Assembly (NCBI GenBank): GCA_028871555.1
Contig: JAGWNA010000018.1
Coordinates: 1 to 47,543 of the forward strand
Length of the DNA stretch: 47,543 nucleotides
Direction of reading: 5' to 3'
Origin: Lysobacteraceae bacterium
Lineage (GTDB): Bacteria > Pseudomonadota > Gammaproteobacteria > Xanthomonadales > Rhodanobacteraceae
Of this stretch, positions 16,587 to 24,863 are shown one piece after another. The position numbers and the translations under genes are program-made. Within the stretch, counting starts at the first letter, position 1, and each line of letters starts with the position of its first letter. Under the pieces are notes generated by a model. It was not told the origin of the DNA, did no database searches, and saw only the letters and a list, made by a program, of their open reading frames with translations.

Positions 16587-17075
16587 TCAAGTATCGCCGC
16601 GGATGGCCAACCGGGTCAGCGGCAATGCCAGCGAACGTTTGACGGTGCGCAGTACGAAACTGGAATTGACATCGGCAACGCCGGTGGCGTTCAACAGGTG
16701 ATCGAGCAGGAAGCGCGAGAAGTCCTTGAGGTCGGCCACATGCACATGCAGCAGATAGTCCATGTCACCGGTCAGTGCATGGCAGGCCACCACCTCGTCC
16801 CAGCCGTTGACCAGATCGACAAAGCTTTCGATCGCCGCGCTCTCATGCTTGCTCAGCTGTACGCGCACGAACGCCTGCAAACCCAGACCCACGGCCAGTG
16901 GATCGATCTGCGCGGCATAGCCGGTAATGATCTTGTCCAATTCCAGCCGTTGCAGCCGCCGCAGGCACGCCGATGGCGACAGGCTGACCCGTTCGGCCAG
17001 CTCGGTATTGGTGATGCGACCCTCCGTCTGCAGGATGGCCAGCAGGCGAAGGTCCGTGCGATCCAGTGCGGTCAT
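16587..17075 (-). CDS. Lrp/AsnC family transcriptional regulator
   Basis: 162 aa from the ATG at 17075 (MTALDRTDLRLLAILQ), which matches family starts; the frame extends to 17123 without homology. N-terminal winged helix-turn-helix (TNTELAERVSLSPSACLRRLQRLE) and C-terminal RAM effector domain (VACHALTGDMDYLLHVHVADLKDFSRFL). It is divergent from phhA across 140 nt, an arrangement found in Xanthomonads, so control of phhA in response to an aromatic amino acid is a reasonable inference. It also precedes the plsC-like gene by 27 nt and may be co-transcribed with it. Confidence 0.9.
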   Translation of the reverse strand: MTALDRTDLRLLAILQTEGRITNTELAERVSLSPSACLRRLQRLELDKIITGYAAQIDPLAVGLGLQAFVRVQLSKHESAAIESFVDLVNGWDEVVACHALTGDMDYLLHVHVADLKDFSRFLLDHLLNATGVADVNSSFVLRTVKRSLALPLTRLAIRGDT

Positions 17076-17215
17076 GCGCAATATATATCCACGACAAGGC
17101 CTTTTTGCACAAGGATAATGCACCCAGCGACTAGGTTACCCCGATATTGCAATCTTCGTGCAGGCGATCCGCCTTAAGCTGGTGCCATGCCTTTCAAGCT
17201 GTGCCGGAGTAGAGC

Positions 17216-18103
17216 ATGAACACGCCCCGCAAAGTCGAACACCAGCAGACCGATCGCGGCTACATCCCGGTCTACGCCACCGGCGTGGTCGAACAACCCT
17301 GGGACAGCTACAGGCGTTCCGACCACGCCGTGTGGGACACCTTGTTCGAGCGGCAGCGTACGTTGCTGCCGGGCCGCGCCTGCGCCGAGTTCATGGACGG
17401 CGTGCAACGCTTCGGCCTTGGCGATGGCGGCATCCCAAAATTTGCCGAACTCAACAAGGTCCTGCGCGGCGCCACCGGCTGGGAAGTAGTCGCCGTGGAA
17501 GGTCTGCTGCCCGATGAAGTGTTCTTCGACCACCTGGCCAACCGCCGTTTTCCGGTCAGCTGGTGGATCCGCAGGCCCGACCAGCTCGACTACCTCAGCG
17601 AACCGGATCTGTTCCACGACCTGTTCGGCCATGTGCCGCTGCTGCTCAATCCGGTGTTCGCCGACTACATGCAGGCCTATGGCCGCGGTGGCATGAAGGC
17701 CTTCGCGATCGGCCCCGATGCTTTGATGAATCTGACCCGGCTGTACTGGTACACGGTGGAGTTCGGCCTGATCAACACCGGCGATGGCTTGCGCATCTAC
17801 GGCGCCGGCATCGTCAGTTCCAGGGGCGAGTCGCTCTATTCGCTGGATTCACCATCGCCGAACCGCATCGGTTTCGACATGCAGCGGGTGATGAGCACGC
17901 GCTACCGCATCGACACCTATCAGCAGACCTATTTCGTGATCGACAGCTTCGAGCAATTGTTCGAGGCGACGAAACCGGACTTCACTCCGCTCTATGCGAA
18001 GCTGCGCACGCTGCCCACGCACGCCGCCGGCGACGTGCTGGACGATGATCGCGTATTCACCCGCGGCGACCGCAAGGGCTGGGCGACCGGTGCCGATACC
18101 TGA
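17216..18103 (+). CDS. phhA: Phenylalanine 4-monooxygenase
   Basis: Converts phenylalanine to tyrosine with tetrahydropterin and oxygen; cytoplasmic, non-heme iron. 295 aa, standard for the monomeric bacterial enzyme. Iron ligands are visible: two His in DLFHDLFGHVPLL and the Glu in YWYTVEFGLI. The substrate region PDQLDYLSEPD and the C-terminal YQQTYFVIDSFEQLF are also conserved. ATG at 17216 has GGAG 6 nt upstream. No pterin dehydratase gene (phhB) lies next to it in this window. Confidence 0.96.
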   Translation: MNTPRKVEHQQTDRGYIPVYATGVVEQPWDSYRRSDHAVWDTLFERQRTLLPGRACAEFMDGVQRFGLGDGGIPKFAELNKVLRGATGWEVVAVEGLLPDEVFFDHLANRRFPVSWWIRRPDQLDYLSEPDLFHDLFGHVPLLLNPVFADYMQAYGRGGMKAFAIGPDALMNLTRLYWYTVEFGLINTGDGLRIYGAGIVSSRGESLYSLDSPSPNRIGFDMQRVMSTRYRIDTYQQTYFVIDSFEQLFEATKPDFTPLYAKLRTLPTHAAGDVLDDDRVFTRGDRKGWATGADT

Positions 18104-18145
18104 GCACGCATCGCCATCATCGCGGCGCATTCTCCGGGCTGATCC

Positions 18146-18613
18146 TCAAAGGCCGAGATCGCTCAGGCCGGGGTGATCGTCGGGACGGCGTCCGAGCGGC
18201 CAGCGGAACTTGCGGTCCCCATCGCCAATCGGCAGGTCGTTGATGCTGGCGTGTCGACGGGACATCAGGCCGTATTCGTCGAATTCCCAGTTTTCATTGC
18301 CGTAGCTGCGAAACCAGTGGCCGGAATCGTCGTGCCACTCGTAGGCAAAACGCACTGCGATCCGTGCACCCTCGAAAGCCCACAGCTCCTTGATCAGACG
18401 ATAATCGAGTTCCTTGTTCCACTTGCGCTCGAGAAAGGACTGCGCGGCCGCACGCCCGCTCAGGAACTCCGCCCGATTGCGCCAGTGCGTATCTTCCGAA
18501 TAGGCAAGCACGACGCGCTGCGGGTCGCGGGAATTCCAGCCGTCTTCGGCAAGACGGACTTTCAGCGTGGCGGTTTCACGCGTGAACGGGGGCAGTGGCG
18601 GCCGGGTTTCCAT
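18146..18613 (-). CDS. DUF1348 / NTF2-like protein
   Basis: 155 aa cystatin-like alpha+beta cone protein. The block [27 protein letters not shown] and [52 protein letters not shown] is characteristic of DUF1348, a family of nuclear transport factor 2 superfamily members often linked to TetR regulators. It may bind or convert a small molecule. It is divergent from a TetR gene with a perfect palindrome between them at 18686-18703, so it is the probable target of that repressor. Confidence 0.88.
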   Translation of the reverse strand: METRPPLPPFTRETATLKVRLAEDGWNSRDPQRVVLAYSEDTHWRNRAEFLSGRAAAQSFLERKWNKELDYRLIKELWAFEGARIAVRFAYEWHDDSGHWFRSYGNENWEFDEYGLMSRRHASINDLPIGDGDRKFRWPLGRRPDDHPGLSDLGL

Positions 18614-18685
18614 GCGGGTCTCCTGTGATGATTCGGGTCTGACGTTTCTGCAGGCACATCTGTCTGCCGCACCACGCTAGTCCAT

Positions 18686-18703
18686 GTAGACAAACCTGTC
18701 TAC
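18686..18703. promoter_or_regulatory. Operator-like palindrome for TetR regulator
   Basis: GTAGACAAACCTGTCTAC is a perfect inverted repeat with 7-bp arms and a 4-nt centre. It sits 9 nt upstream of the TetR ATG and 72 nt upstream of the DUF1348 ATG, in the shared promoter region. This is the usual position and form of a TetR self-operator; binding is inferred. Confidence 0.7.
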
Positions 18704-18712
18704 ACTGGTGCC

Positions 18713-19285
18713 ATGAAACCTGCAACCCTCGAACCAGGGCGTCTGTCTGCGCATGACCGCATCCTGCTGACCGCGCACGACCTGTTCTACCGGCATGGCG
18801 TCCGGGCCACCGGCATCGATCTCGTGATCGCCGAATCCGGCGTCGCCAAACTTACCTTCTATCGTCACTTTCCCAGCAAGAACGCGCTGGTGCTCGCCGT
18901 TCTCGACCATCGTCACCGGCGCTGGATGGCCTGGTTCACCGATGCGCTTGCGCGGCATCGTTCTCGCAACAGGCCTGCACTGGAAGCGCTCGTTCCCGCA
19001 CTCGCGGAATGGTTCCATGACAAAAATTTTCGCGGCTGCGCATTCCTCAACACGGTGATCGAGCTGGGCGGCACGTTGCCCGGGGTCATGGCGGCCTGTC
19101 GCCTCCACAAGCAGGACATGACTGCCGCCATTGCCGAACTTCTGCCGGCATCGAGGCAACGCAAGCGGCAAGCGCTTGCCATCGCCATCGCCGTTGACGG
19201 TGCGATCGTGCACGCTCAGTTCGAGCGTGACGCAAAGGCCTCGTTGAAGGCGCTGGACGGCCTGCTGCATCCCTATTTCGGGTAG
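18713..19285 (+). CDS. TetR/AcrR family transcriptional regulator
   Basis: 190 aa repressor: N-terminal helix-turn-helix (ILLTAHDLFYRHGVRATGIDLVIAESGVAKLTFYRHFPSKNAL, residues about 18-60) and an alpha-helical ligand domain containing a cysteine-bearing FRGCAFLNTVIELGG motif seen in the YcdC/NemR-like branch. It lies divergent from the DUF1348 gene. The palindrome at 18686-18703 would let it repress both itself and that gene. The ligand is unknown. There is no clear ribosome site before the ATG at 18713; translation may start near the transcript 5' end. Confidence 0.9.
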   Translation: MKPATLEPGRLSAHDRILLTAHDLFYRHGVRATGIDLVIAESGVAKLTFYRHFPSKNALVLAVLDHRHRRWMAWFTDALARHRSRNRPALEALVPALAEWFHDKNFRGCAFLNTVIELGGTLPGVMAACRLHKQDMTAAIAELLPASRQRKRQALAIAIAVDGAIVHAQFERDAKASLKALDGLLHPYFG

Positions 19286-19356
19286 CCGTCCGCCATTCCC
19301 CGGGCAGCATCGATGCACCACGTCACTTTTCAGATCCCGTCCTGGTCACGACCGTC

Positions 19357-20037
19357 CTAGCGCGCAACGGCCTTCACTTCCAGCACGGCGACCATGCGCT
19401 TGCCGCTCCAGCGGTAGATCAGGTGCTGTGCCTGCAGGCACGGAGCCACCACATCGGGGAAGAACGCCGCGACGCATTCGCCGCCCGCATGGCGGACACT
19501 GTCGTAGACGATGCCGTTGGAGCCCTCTGCACGCAGTCGGCCGGCAAGCGCGACGCTCGCTGCATAGCTGTCCGGATCATGCGCCGCGGGCCAGCCGCCG
19601 CGCAAATCGTGCAGCCTCGAGTCCAGGCTGGTGCGGTAGCAACGCATCTCGATGTCGCAGGCGGGCTCGGCGGTGGCGGCGAGGAAGCGTTCGCGATGAA
19701 ACACGGTTTCCTCGACCGCGGTGGCCACGCTGTGCGCGGCGTAGAACACGCCCCAACTGCCGTCGGAGAACCGGCTGCCCTCCGGATTGAGATGGGTGAA
19801 GGCGGCCATCACCGGGGTCGAGCCAGGTCCGCTGATGCGTCGCTCCTTCGGTACCGTCCGCAGCACACCCAGTTCCTCACGCAGACGCGGATTGGTCAGC
19901 GCCTCGATCGCGAACACGGCCTCGAGATCGGCGGGCCTGGCGATACGGTCAAACACACTGACCGGCGGAAACCGACTGGGTACGATCCGGTACGCATGGG
20001 TCCAGCGGATGCGTTTGAGCGGCGGCAACTCGGCCAT
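19357..20037 (-). CDS. RES domain NAD-degrading toxin
   Basis: 226 aa protein with the RES domain (residues about 40-205). RES toxins of RES-Xre modules act by phosphorolysis or hydrolysis of NAD. Conserved positions named after Arg, Glu and Ser are visible: the Arg in GSRFSDGSWGVFYAA, the Glu pair in AVEETVFHRE and the Ser in VYDSVRHAGGE. It looks intact. It is preceded, 84 nt upstream on the same strand, by an Xre/MbcA/ParS-type antitoxin gene, the standard order. Toxic activity is inferred from the family. Confidence 0.9.
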   Translation of the reverse strand: MAELPPLKRIRWTHAYRIVPSRFPPVSVFDRIARPADLEAVFAIEALTNPRLREELGVLRTVPKERRISGPGSTPVMAAFTHLNPEGSRFSDGSWGVFYAAHSVATAVEETVFHRERFLAATAEPACDIEMRCYRTSLDSRLHDLRGGWPAAHDPDSYAASVALAGRLRAEGSNGIVYDSVRHAGGECVAAFFPDVVAPCLQAQHLIYRWSGKRMVAVLEVKAVAR

Positions 20038-20121
20038 GCGCGGTTATCCCTGCAAGATGCCTGCGGACGCTGGTCGCAAGCCATGCGGAGCGTGATGGCG
20101 AAGCCCGCGGGTCGGCATGAC

Positions 20122-20520
20122 TCAGTTCCAACCCCGCTGGGCATCGAGGTACTGGCGCACCACGTACAGATCGGCCACGTTGCCGGAGAGCATGCGCTCA
20201 AGCGCGCAGTGCCCGCCGAACAGCGGCGCCTGGTTGGGCTTGCGCAGCCAGGCATCGGCTTGCGCCGGGTCGGGAAACAGGATTTGCAGTGCCTTCCAGA
20301 TACCCAGGAGGTAGCTGATACGCTCGATCACATCTCGGCCGGGTGCGCCGCCTTGTTCGCGCTTCCACTTGTAGAAGGTCGACTCGGGTGGATCGCCCAG
20401 CAGTTTGCGCTGCTCGCTGCTGCGCAAATTCCAGTGCTCGGCAAGTTGGAAGAACGTGCGCAGGGCAGGGCCGCCCGGTTCACCGGCGGGAAGTGTTTCA
20501 TGTAGCGCTCTCGCCAGCAT
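20122..20520 (-). CDS. MbcA/ParS/Xre antitoxin of the RES module
   Basis: 132 aa. The N-terminal part (ALRTFFQLAEHWNLRSSEQRKLLGDPPESTFYKWK) is the Xre-type helix-turn-helix of the DUF2384 antitoxins; the C-terminal part (ISYLLGIWKALQILFPDPAQADAWLRKPNQAPLFGG) is the toxin-binding MbcA/ParS domain with its typical P.FGG loop. The ATG at 20518-20520 has GGAAAG 6 nt upstream. It should bind its own promoter, in the stretch 20521-20570, and neutralise the RES protein encoded downstream. Confidence 0.9.
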   Translation of the reverse strand: MLARALHETLPAGEPGGPALRTFFQLAEHWNLRSSEQRKLLGDPPESTFYKWKREQGGAPGRDVIERISYLLGIWKALQILFPDPAQADAWLRKPNQAPLFGGHCALERMLSGNVADLYVVRQYLDAQRGWN

Positions 20521-20655
20521 GTGAAACTTTCCATATAAAGCCTTTGTTTATCCTACTTCATATGTGGACATTTCGCGCGATGCCGTCGCGGCGCCGGTCG
20601 AGGCGTCGTCCAACTCATCGCCTCTGCGCCCAGGCATTGCAGGTACCCAAAGCAA

Positions 20656-20688
20656 ATCAGCCACGACGGTTGCCCGGTCGTGGCTGAT
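20656..20688 (-). terminator. Rho-independent terminator after yidC
   Basis: A perfect 12-bp stem (20656-20667 with 20677-20688) with a 9-nt loop, 28 nt after the yidC stop. On the minus strand the stem is followed by a moderate U-tract (TTTGCTTTGGG). It would end the rpmH-rnpA-yidC transcript ahead of the toxin-antitoxin genes. Confidence 0.65.
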
Positions 20689-20716
20689 CGATGTGCTGCC
20701 TTGTGCTGCGCCGTGG

Positions 20717-22453
20717 TCAGCTGGTGGCGGCGGCCTCGTCACGATCGAGATGGTGGGTGATCCACCATTGCTGCCCCAGACCGACCAGGCCGTTCACCGC
20801 GTAATACAGGCACAAGCCGGCAGGGAAAAAAGCGAACATCACGGTGAACAGCAGCGGCATCACCTTCATCATCCTGGCCTGGGCCGGATCCATGCCCGCC
20901 GCGACCGGATTGAGCCATTGCGTACCCAGCATCACCAACGCATAGATCACCGGCAGTATGTAGTACGGATCGGCGGCACTGAGATCGGGGATCCACAGGA
21001 ATGCGGCATGACGCAATTCCAGACTTTGTTCCAGCACATAGAACAGGCCATAGAACACCGGCATGGTGATCAGCACCGGCAGGCAGCCGCCCATCGGGTT
21101 GACCTTTTCCTTCTTGTACAGCTCCATGGTGGCTTGCTGCATCTTCACCTTGTCGTCGCCGTAACGCTCCTTGAGCTGCGCGATACGCGGCTGCAGCTTG
21201 CGCATCTTGGCGCTGGACCGGTACTGCACGGCAGTCAACTTCCATGTCGCGCCCTTGATCAGCAGCACGAGCAGGATGATGGCCACGCCCCAGTTGCGGG
21301 CAATCCCGTGCAGGAAGGACAGCACTGCGTGCATGGGTACCGCAATCGCCTTGAGCATGCCGTAGTCGATGGTCAGGTCCAACCCCGGCGCGATCGCATC
21401 CAGCGTGCCCTGAACATTGGGTCCAAGATACAAGCGCGCCTGGCTGATGACGGTCTGCCCCGGCCCCGCGCTCAGCGTGGGACCGACCGCGCGGATCAGG
21501 TAGTGGGGCTGCGCGCTGTCCGGGTTGATCGTCTCGGTAACGTAGTGATCGGTCTGTCCGGCTGGCGGAATCCATGCGGCGAAGAAATACAACCGCAGCA
21601 TCGCGGCCCAACCGCCCTTGATCTGGCTGTCGAGATGATCCTTGGGCTTGCTGAAGTCCTCGAACGACATCTTCTCGAACTTTTCCCCGGTATACCAGGC
21701 CGCGCCCTGGAAACTGCGCGACTCCGGGTCGGTGAAATGGCTGAACCAGCTTGCCGGCTTCGGCGGTGCCCCCCGCAGCAACTGTTCATAGGCATTGCCT
21801 TGCCACATCATGCTGCTGCCGTTGTCGACACGCTGGGTCAAGCCGACCACGTAACTGCCGCGCTTGAAACTGTAGGTCTTGATCACCTTCAGGCCGGCTG
21901 CGTCCTGCCAGGTCAGATCCACTTTCAGCTCGTTCTGACCTTCCGCCATCGCGTAGGAGGTTTTGGCGCTCTGGAATATCGCCAGATGATTCGGCTGATC
22001 CGCAGGCGCCTTGTCGCTGCTGCTGACCAGCCCGTTCTGTACCACGAAATAATGCGTCGCCTCGCGGTCAAGCAGAACCGTCGGTGGCGGATTGGGCTGC
22101 TTGTGCGTCGATGCCGCCGATGGATAAGCCAGCAGCTCCGCATGCACCAGGCTGCCGCCGCGGGTGTCCACCGTCAGGTTCAGTACATCGGTACGGATGG
22201 TGATGAGCTGCGCGGGTATCTGGCCGGCCGTGGCGACTGCGGTACTGATGGTCGGCAAAGTACCGGGGGTTGCTCCCAAAGCCGTAGCGGCGGGTACTGC
22301 GCCGGGCACGCTGCCATCCGTTGATGCTGCCACCGCGGTGCCGGCTGCACTGGTTGCCGCGGGCGGTGGTGCGTAATCCTTCTGCCACGCGATGAACAAC
22401 AGATAGGCCACTGCCAGCAGGGCGAACATGAGGAAGGTGCGCGTTTGATTCAT
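20717..22453 (-). CDS. yidC: Membrane protein insertase YidC
   Basis: Inserts and folds inner-membrane proteins, alone or with SecYEG. 578 aa, in the Gram-negative size range. N-terminal anchor (residues 4-22), a large periplasmic beta-supersandwich domain preceded by an Ala/Pro/Thr-rich linker, then the conserved five-helix core with WGVAIILLVLLIKGATWKLTAVQYRSSAKMRKLQP, the cytoplasmic hairpin and NPMGGCLPVLITMPVFYGLFYVLEQS. It lies at the end of rpmH-rnpA-yidC. The usual yidD gene between rnpA and yidC is absent: only 115 nt separate them. Confidence 0.97.
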   Translation of the reverse strand: MNQTRTFLMFALLAVAYLLFIAWQKDYAPPPAATSAAGTAVAASTDGSVPGAVPAATALGATPGTLPTISTAVATAGQIPAQLITIRTDVLNLTVDTRGGSLVHAELLAYPSAASTHKQPNPPPTVLLDREATHYFVVQNGLVSSSDKAPADQPNHLAIFQSAKTSYAMAEGQNELKVDLTWQDAAGLKVIKTYSFKRGSYVVGLTQRVDNGSSMMWQGNAYEQLLRGAPPKPASWFSHFTDPESRSFQGAAWYTGEKFEKMSFEDFSKPKDHLDSQIKGGWAAMLRLYFFAAWIPPAGQTDHYVTETINPDSAQPHYLIRAVGPTLSAGPGQTVISQARLYLGPNVQGTLDAIAPGLDLTIDYGMLKAIAVPMHAVLSFLHGIARNWGVAIILLVLLIKGATWKLTAVQYRSSAKMRKLQPRIAQLKERYGDDKVKMQQATMELYKKEKVNPMGGCLPVLITMPVFYGLFYVLEQSLELRHAAFLWIPDLSAADPYYILPVIYALVMLGTQWLNPVAAGMDPAQARMMKVMPLLFTVMFAFFPAGLCLYYAVNGLVGLGQQWWITHHLDRDEAAATS

Positions 22454-22568
22454 CGCGTAGCAGATCCGGGTGACACCACGACCTTGAAGCCGCAGAATGG
22501 CAAGGAAAAAATGAAGGCTAACGCGTGATTGTGCCGGTCGCGTCGGCTCGCTTCAATGGCGATGGGCC

Positions 22569-22934
22569 TTACGCCTTCGTCTCTGGCCTGCTCGCAAGCA
22601 GTTTTTCCCACAGCCCATCGATCTCGGCCAGCAATTGCGGACCCGGTACGCCTGCAGCCTGCTCGCGTGCCATTACCATCAGATCGATCGGCGGCAACTT
22701 GTGGCGTATGCGCCGAAACGACTCGCGCAGCAGCCGCTTGATGCGGTTGCGTTCTACCGCGCGTTTGGACACGCGTTTGGAAATCGCCAGACCGAGCCTC
22801 GCATGGCCCAACGCGTTTTCCCGGTAGCGCAAATGAAAACAGCGGCCGCCCGTGCGGCCGCTGCTGGATCGCAAGGCGGCAAAATCACCCGGCCGGCGTA
22901 GCCGCGACTCGCGCGGCAGCCCGGCGGTTGACAT
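22569..22934 (-). CDS. rnpA: Ribonuclease P protein component
   Basis: Protein subunit of RNase P, which matures tRNA 5' ends with the RnpB RNA. 121 aa, basic. The signature SKRVSKRAVERNRIKRLLRESFRR is intact, preceded by RLRRPGDFAALRSSSGR and the aromatic RCFHLRY strand. Located 13 nt after rpmH, the universal arrangement. Confidence 0.96.
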   Translation of the reverse strand: MSTAGLPRESRLRRPGDFAALRSSSGRTGGRCFHLRYRENALGHARLGLAISKRVSKRAVERNRIKRLLRESFRRIRHKLPPIDLMVMAREQAAGVPGPQLLAEIDGLWEKLLASRPETKA

Positions 22935-22947
22935 CGCTTGCCCCTGT

Positions 22948-23082
22948 CTACGGGATCAGGCGCTTGCGCCCCTTGGCACGGCGCGCGTTGAGGATCTTGC
23001 GACCATCGGCGGTTGCCATGCGGGCACGGAACCCGTGCGTGCGCGCGCGCTTGAGCTTGCTGGGCTGGAAGGTCCGCTTCAT
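22948..23082 (-). CDS. rpmH: 50S ribosomal protein L34
   Basis: 44 aa ribosomal protein read directly from the minus strand: it begins [20 protein letters not shown] and ends [11 protein letters not shown] before a TAG. This is the normal length for L34. The ATG at 23080-23082 is preceded by GGAG about 7 nt upstream. It is the first gene of the leftward rpmH-rnpA-yidC operon, transcribed from the promoter at 23120-23149 and divergent from dnaA. Confidence 0.97.
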   Translation of the reverse strand: MKRTFQPSKLKRARTHGFRARMATADGRKILNARRAKGRKRLIP

Positions 23083-23119
23083 GGCTTACTCCGAAGGGAT
23101 GTGGGTAAAAAGGCCAGCG

Positions 23120-23149
23120 AGTATGTGGTGTTTTGGGCTTCGCTGTCAA
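23120..23149 (-). promoter_or_regulatory. Sigma-70 promoter of rpmH operon
   Basis: On the minus strand a perfect -35 TTGACA (23144-23149) and a -10 CATACT (23120-23125) are separated by 18 nt. The start of transcription would fall about 30 nt before the rpmH ATG, giving a short leader. Confidence 0.7.
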
Positions 23150-23180
23150 ATGCCGTGCGCCGCCGACCTGTGAATGTTCT

Positions 23181-23233
23181 TGTGGATATCCTGCGGCGGC
23201 GGCTGTGGATGCTGCTGCTAGACTTGTGTATCC
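23181..23233 (+). other. DnaA box-like cluster upstream of dnaA
   Basis: Near-consensus sites in the rpmH-dnaA spacer: TGTGGATAT (23181-23189), TGTGGATGC (23204-23212) and TGTGTATCC (23225-23233), each compared with TGTGGATAA. They may be part of the origin or serve dnaA autoregulation. The spacer 23083-23275 holds these and the rpmH promoter. Confidence 0.5.
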
Positions 23234-23275
23234 ATCCCGCGTGAAAGCGCACCAAGCAGTGGCTGAAAATTATTC

Positions 23276-24610
23276 ATGAGTGATTTGTGGCGGCGCTGCC
23301 TTGAGCGTCTCGAGGGCGATTTGAGCGTCGAAGACCTGCATACCTGGCTGATGCCGTTGCAGGCCCGTGCCGATGCGGGATGCCTGCATCTGTATGCTCC
23401 CAATTCCTACACCCTTGATACCGTGCGCGAACGTTTCCTGGGCCGGATCGAGGCGATGCTGCCGCAATTGACGGGACAGGCCTGCATCGTACGGCTCGAA
23501 GTGGGTTCCAATGCGGTCAGGCCGGCAAAGGCGGGCACCCCCCCTGTCACGACAGGAAGCAGGGCCGCCGTCGCATCGCACCCCGTCTTTCAGCACAATC
23601 TGGACCCGCACTACACCTTCGAAACCTTCGTCGAAGGCAAATCCAACCAGCTGGGCAAGGCCGCGGCCATGCAGGTGGCGACCAATCCAGGTCGCGCCTA
23701 CAACCCGCTGCTGCTATACGGTGGAACCGGGCTGGGCAAGACTCATCTGATGCATGCGGCAGGCAACTTGATGCGCGAGCACAAGCCCGACATCAAGGTG
23801 ATGTACCTGCGCTCCGAGCAATTCGTGGGTTCGATGATCGAGGCGTTGCGCGCCAAGAGCATGGATGAATTCAAGCGACGGTTCCGCTCGGTCGACGCAT
23901 TGCTGATCGACGATATCCAGTTTTTTGCCGGAAAGGATACAACCCAGGAAGAATTCTTCCATACTTTCAATGCCTTGTTCGAATCCAAGCAACAGATTAT
24001 CCTGACCTGCGACCGCTACCCCAAGGAGGTCGACAAGCTGGAACCGCGCCTGAAATCCCGCCTGGGTTGGGGCTTGAGCGTGGCCATCGAGCCTCCGGAT
24101 TTCGAAACGCGTGCGGCGATCCTGCTGGCGAAGGCGCACGAAAAGGACGTGGCGGTGGACGAAAGCGTGGCCATGCTGCTGGCCAAGCGCATTCGCTCCA
24201 ATGTGCGTGATCTGGAAGGTGCCTTGAACACGCTGGCGGCAAGAGCCAACTTCTATGGCAAACCGATCACTACCGATTTCGCGGAGGAAACCTTGCGCGA
24301 CCTTCTGGCCACGCACGCACAGGCAATCACCATTGCAAACATCCAGAAGATTACCGCGGAGTATTTCAACGTGCGGCTGCAGGATCTCCTGTCCAAGCGT
24401 CGTGTCCGCTCACTGGCGCGACCACGTCAGATCGCGATGACCCTGTCCAAGGAGTTGACCGAGCACAGCCTGCCGGAAATCGGGGAAGCATTCGGCGGTC
24501 GTGACCACACCACCGTGATGCATGCCTGCAAAACCATCCGGAAATTCATCGAGACCGATACGCGCATGCGGCAGGACTGGGAGCAATTGATCCGTACCTT
24601 GACCGGCTGA
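23276..24610 (+). CDS. dnaA: Chromosomal replication initiator DnaA
   Basis: 444 aa initiator protein that binds DnaA boxes and melts the origin. Domains: I (residues 1-80, [22 protein letters not shown]), a short domain II linker (about 81-105), the AAA+ domain III with Walker [10 protein letters not shown] and Walker [10 protein letters not shown], and domain IV with the DNA-binding [16 protein letters not shown]. The ATG at 23276 has a weak ribosome site, common for dnaA. Domain II is short compared with E. coli (467 aa total). First gene of the dnaA-dnaN-recF-gyrB series. Confidence 0.98.
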   Translation: MSDLWRRCLERLEGDLSVEDLHTWLMPLQARADAGCLHLYAPNSYTLDTVRERFLGRIEAMLPQLTGQACIVRLEVGSNAVRPAKAGTPPVTTGSRAAVASHPVFQHNLDPHYTFETFVEGKSNQLGKAAAMQVATNPGRAYNPLLLYGGTGLGKTHLMHAAGNLMREHKPDIKVMYLRSEQFVGSMIEALRAKSMDEFKRRFRSVDALLIDDIQFFAGKDTTQEEFFHTFNALFESKQQIILTCDRYPKEVDKLEPRLKSRLGWGLSVAIEPPDFETRAAILLAKAHEKDVAVDESVAMLLAKRIRSNVRDLEGALNTLAARANFYGKPITTDFAEETLRDLLATHAQAITIANIQKITAEYFNVRLQDLLSKRRVRSLARPRQIAMTLSKELTEHSLPEIGEAFGGRDHTTVMHACKTIRKFIETDTRMRQDWEQLIRTLTG

Positions 24611-24660
24611 ACGTGAGCAGCAATTGGTACGCTAAAGTGGGGACAAGAACCGGATGAAGC

Positions 24661-24798
24661 TGTGGATAACAGGTGAACAGAAGCCCAGTTCGAGTTATCC
24701 ACAAAGAAGCCACTGGCAGGCAACAGCATTCCGCACAACGGAAAGCAACATAAAGTATTGATTACATGGTCAAATCAGAGATTCGAAAGTTGTCCACC
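24661..24798 (+). other. Candidate replication origin (DnaA boxes, AT-rich stretch)
   Basis: The dnaA-dnaN spacer carries two perfect DnaA boxes in opposite orientation, TGTGGATAA (24661-24669) and TTATCCACA (24695-24703), and a relaxed one, TTGTCCACC (24790-24798). Downstream, 24740-24860 is clearly AT-richer than the rest of the window and could be the unwinding element. The presence of both boxes and an AT-rich tract makes this spacer the better oriC candidate than the rpmH-dnaA spacer, though the two may act together. Confidence 0.6.
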
Positions 24799-24863
24799 GA
24801 AACTACAGCAACTACTAAACTTCTTTTCAAAGACAAAACAGCAGGCATAGGGGAAGCGAAGTC

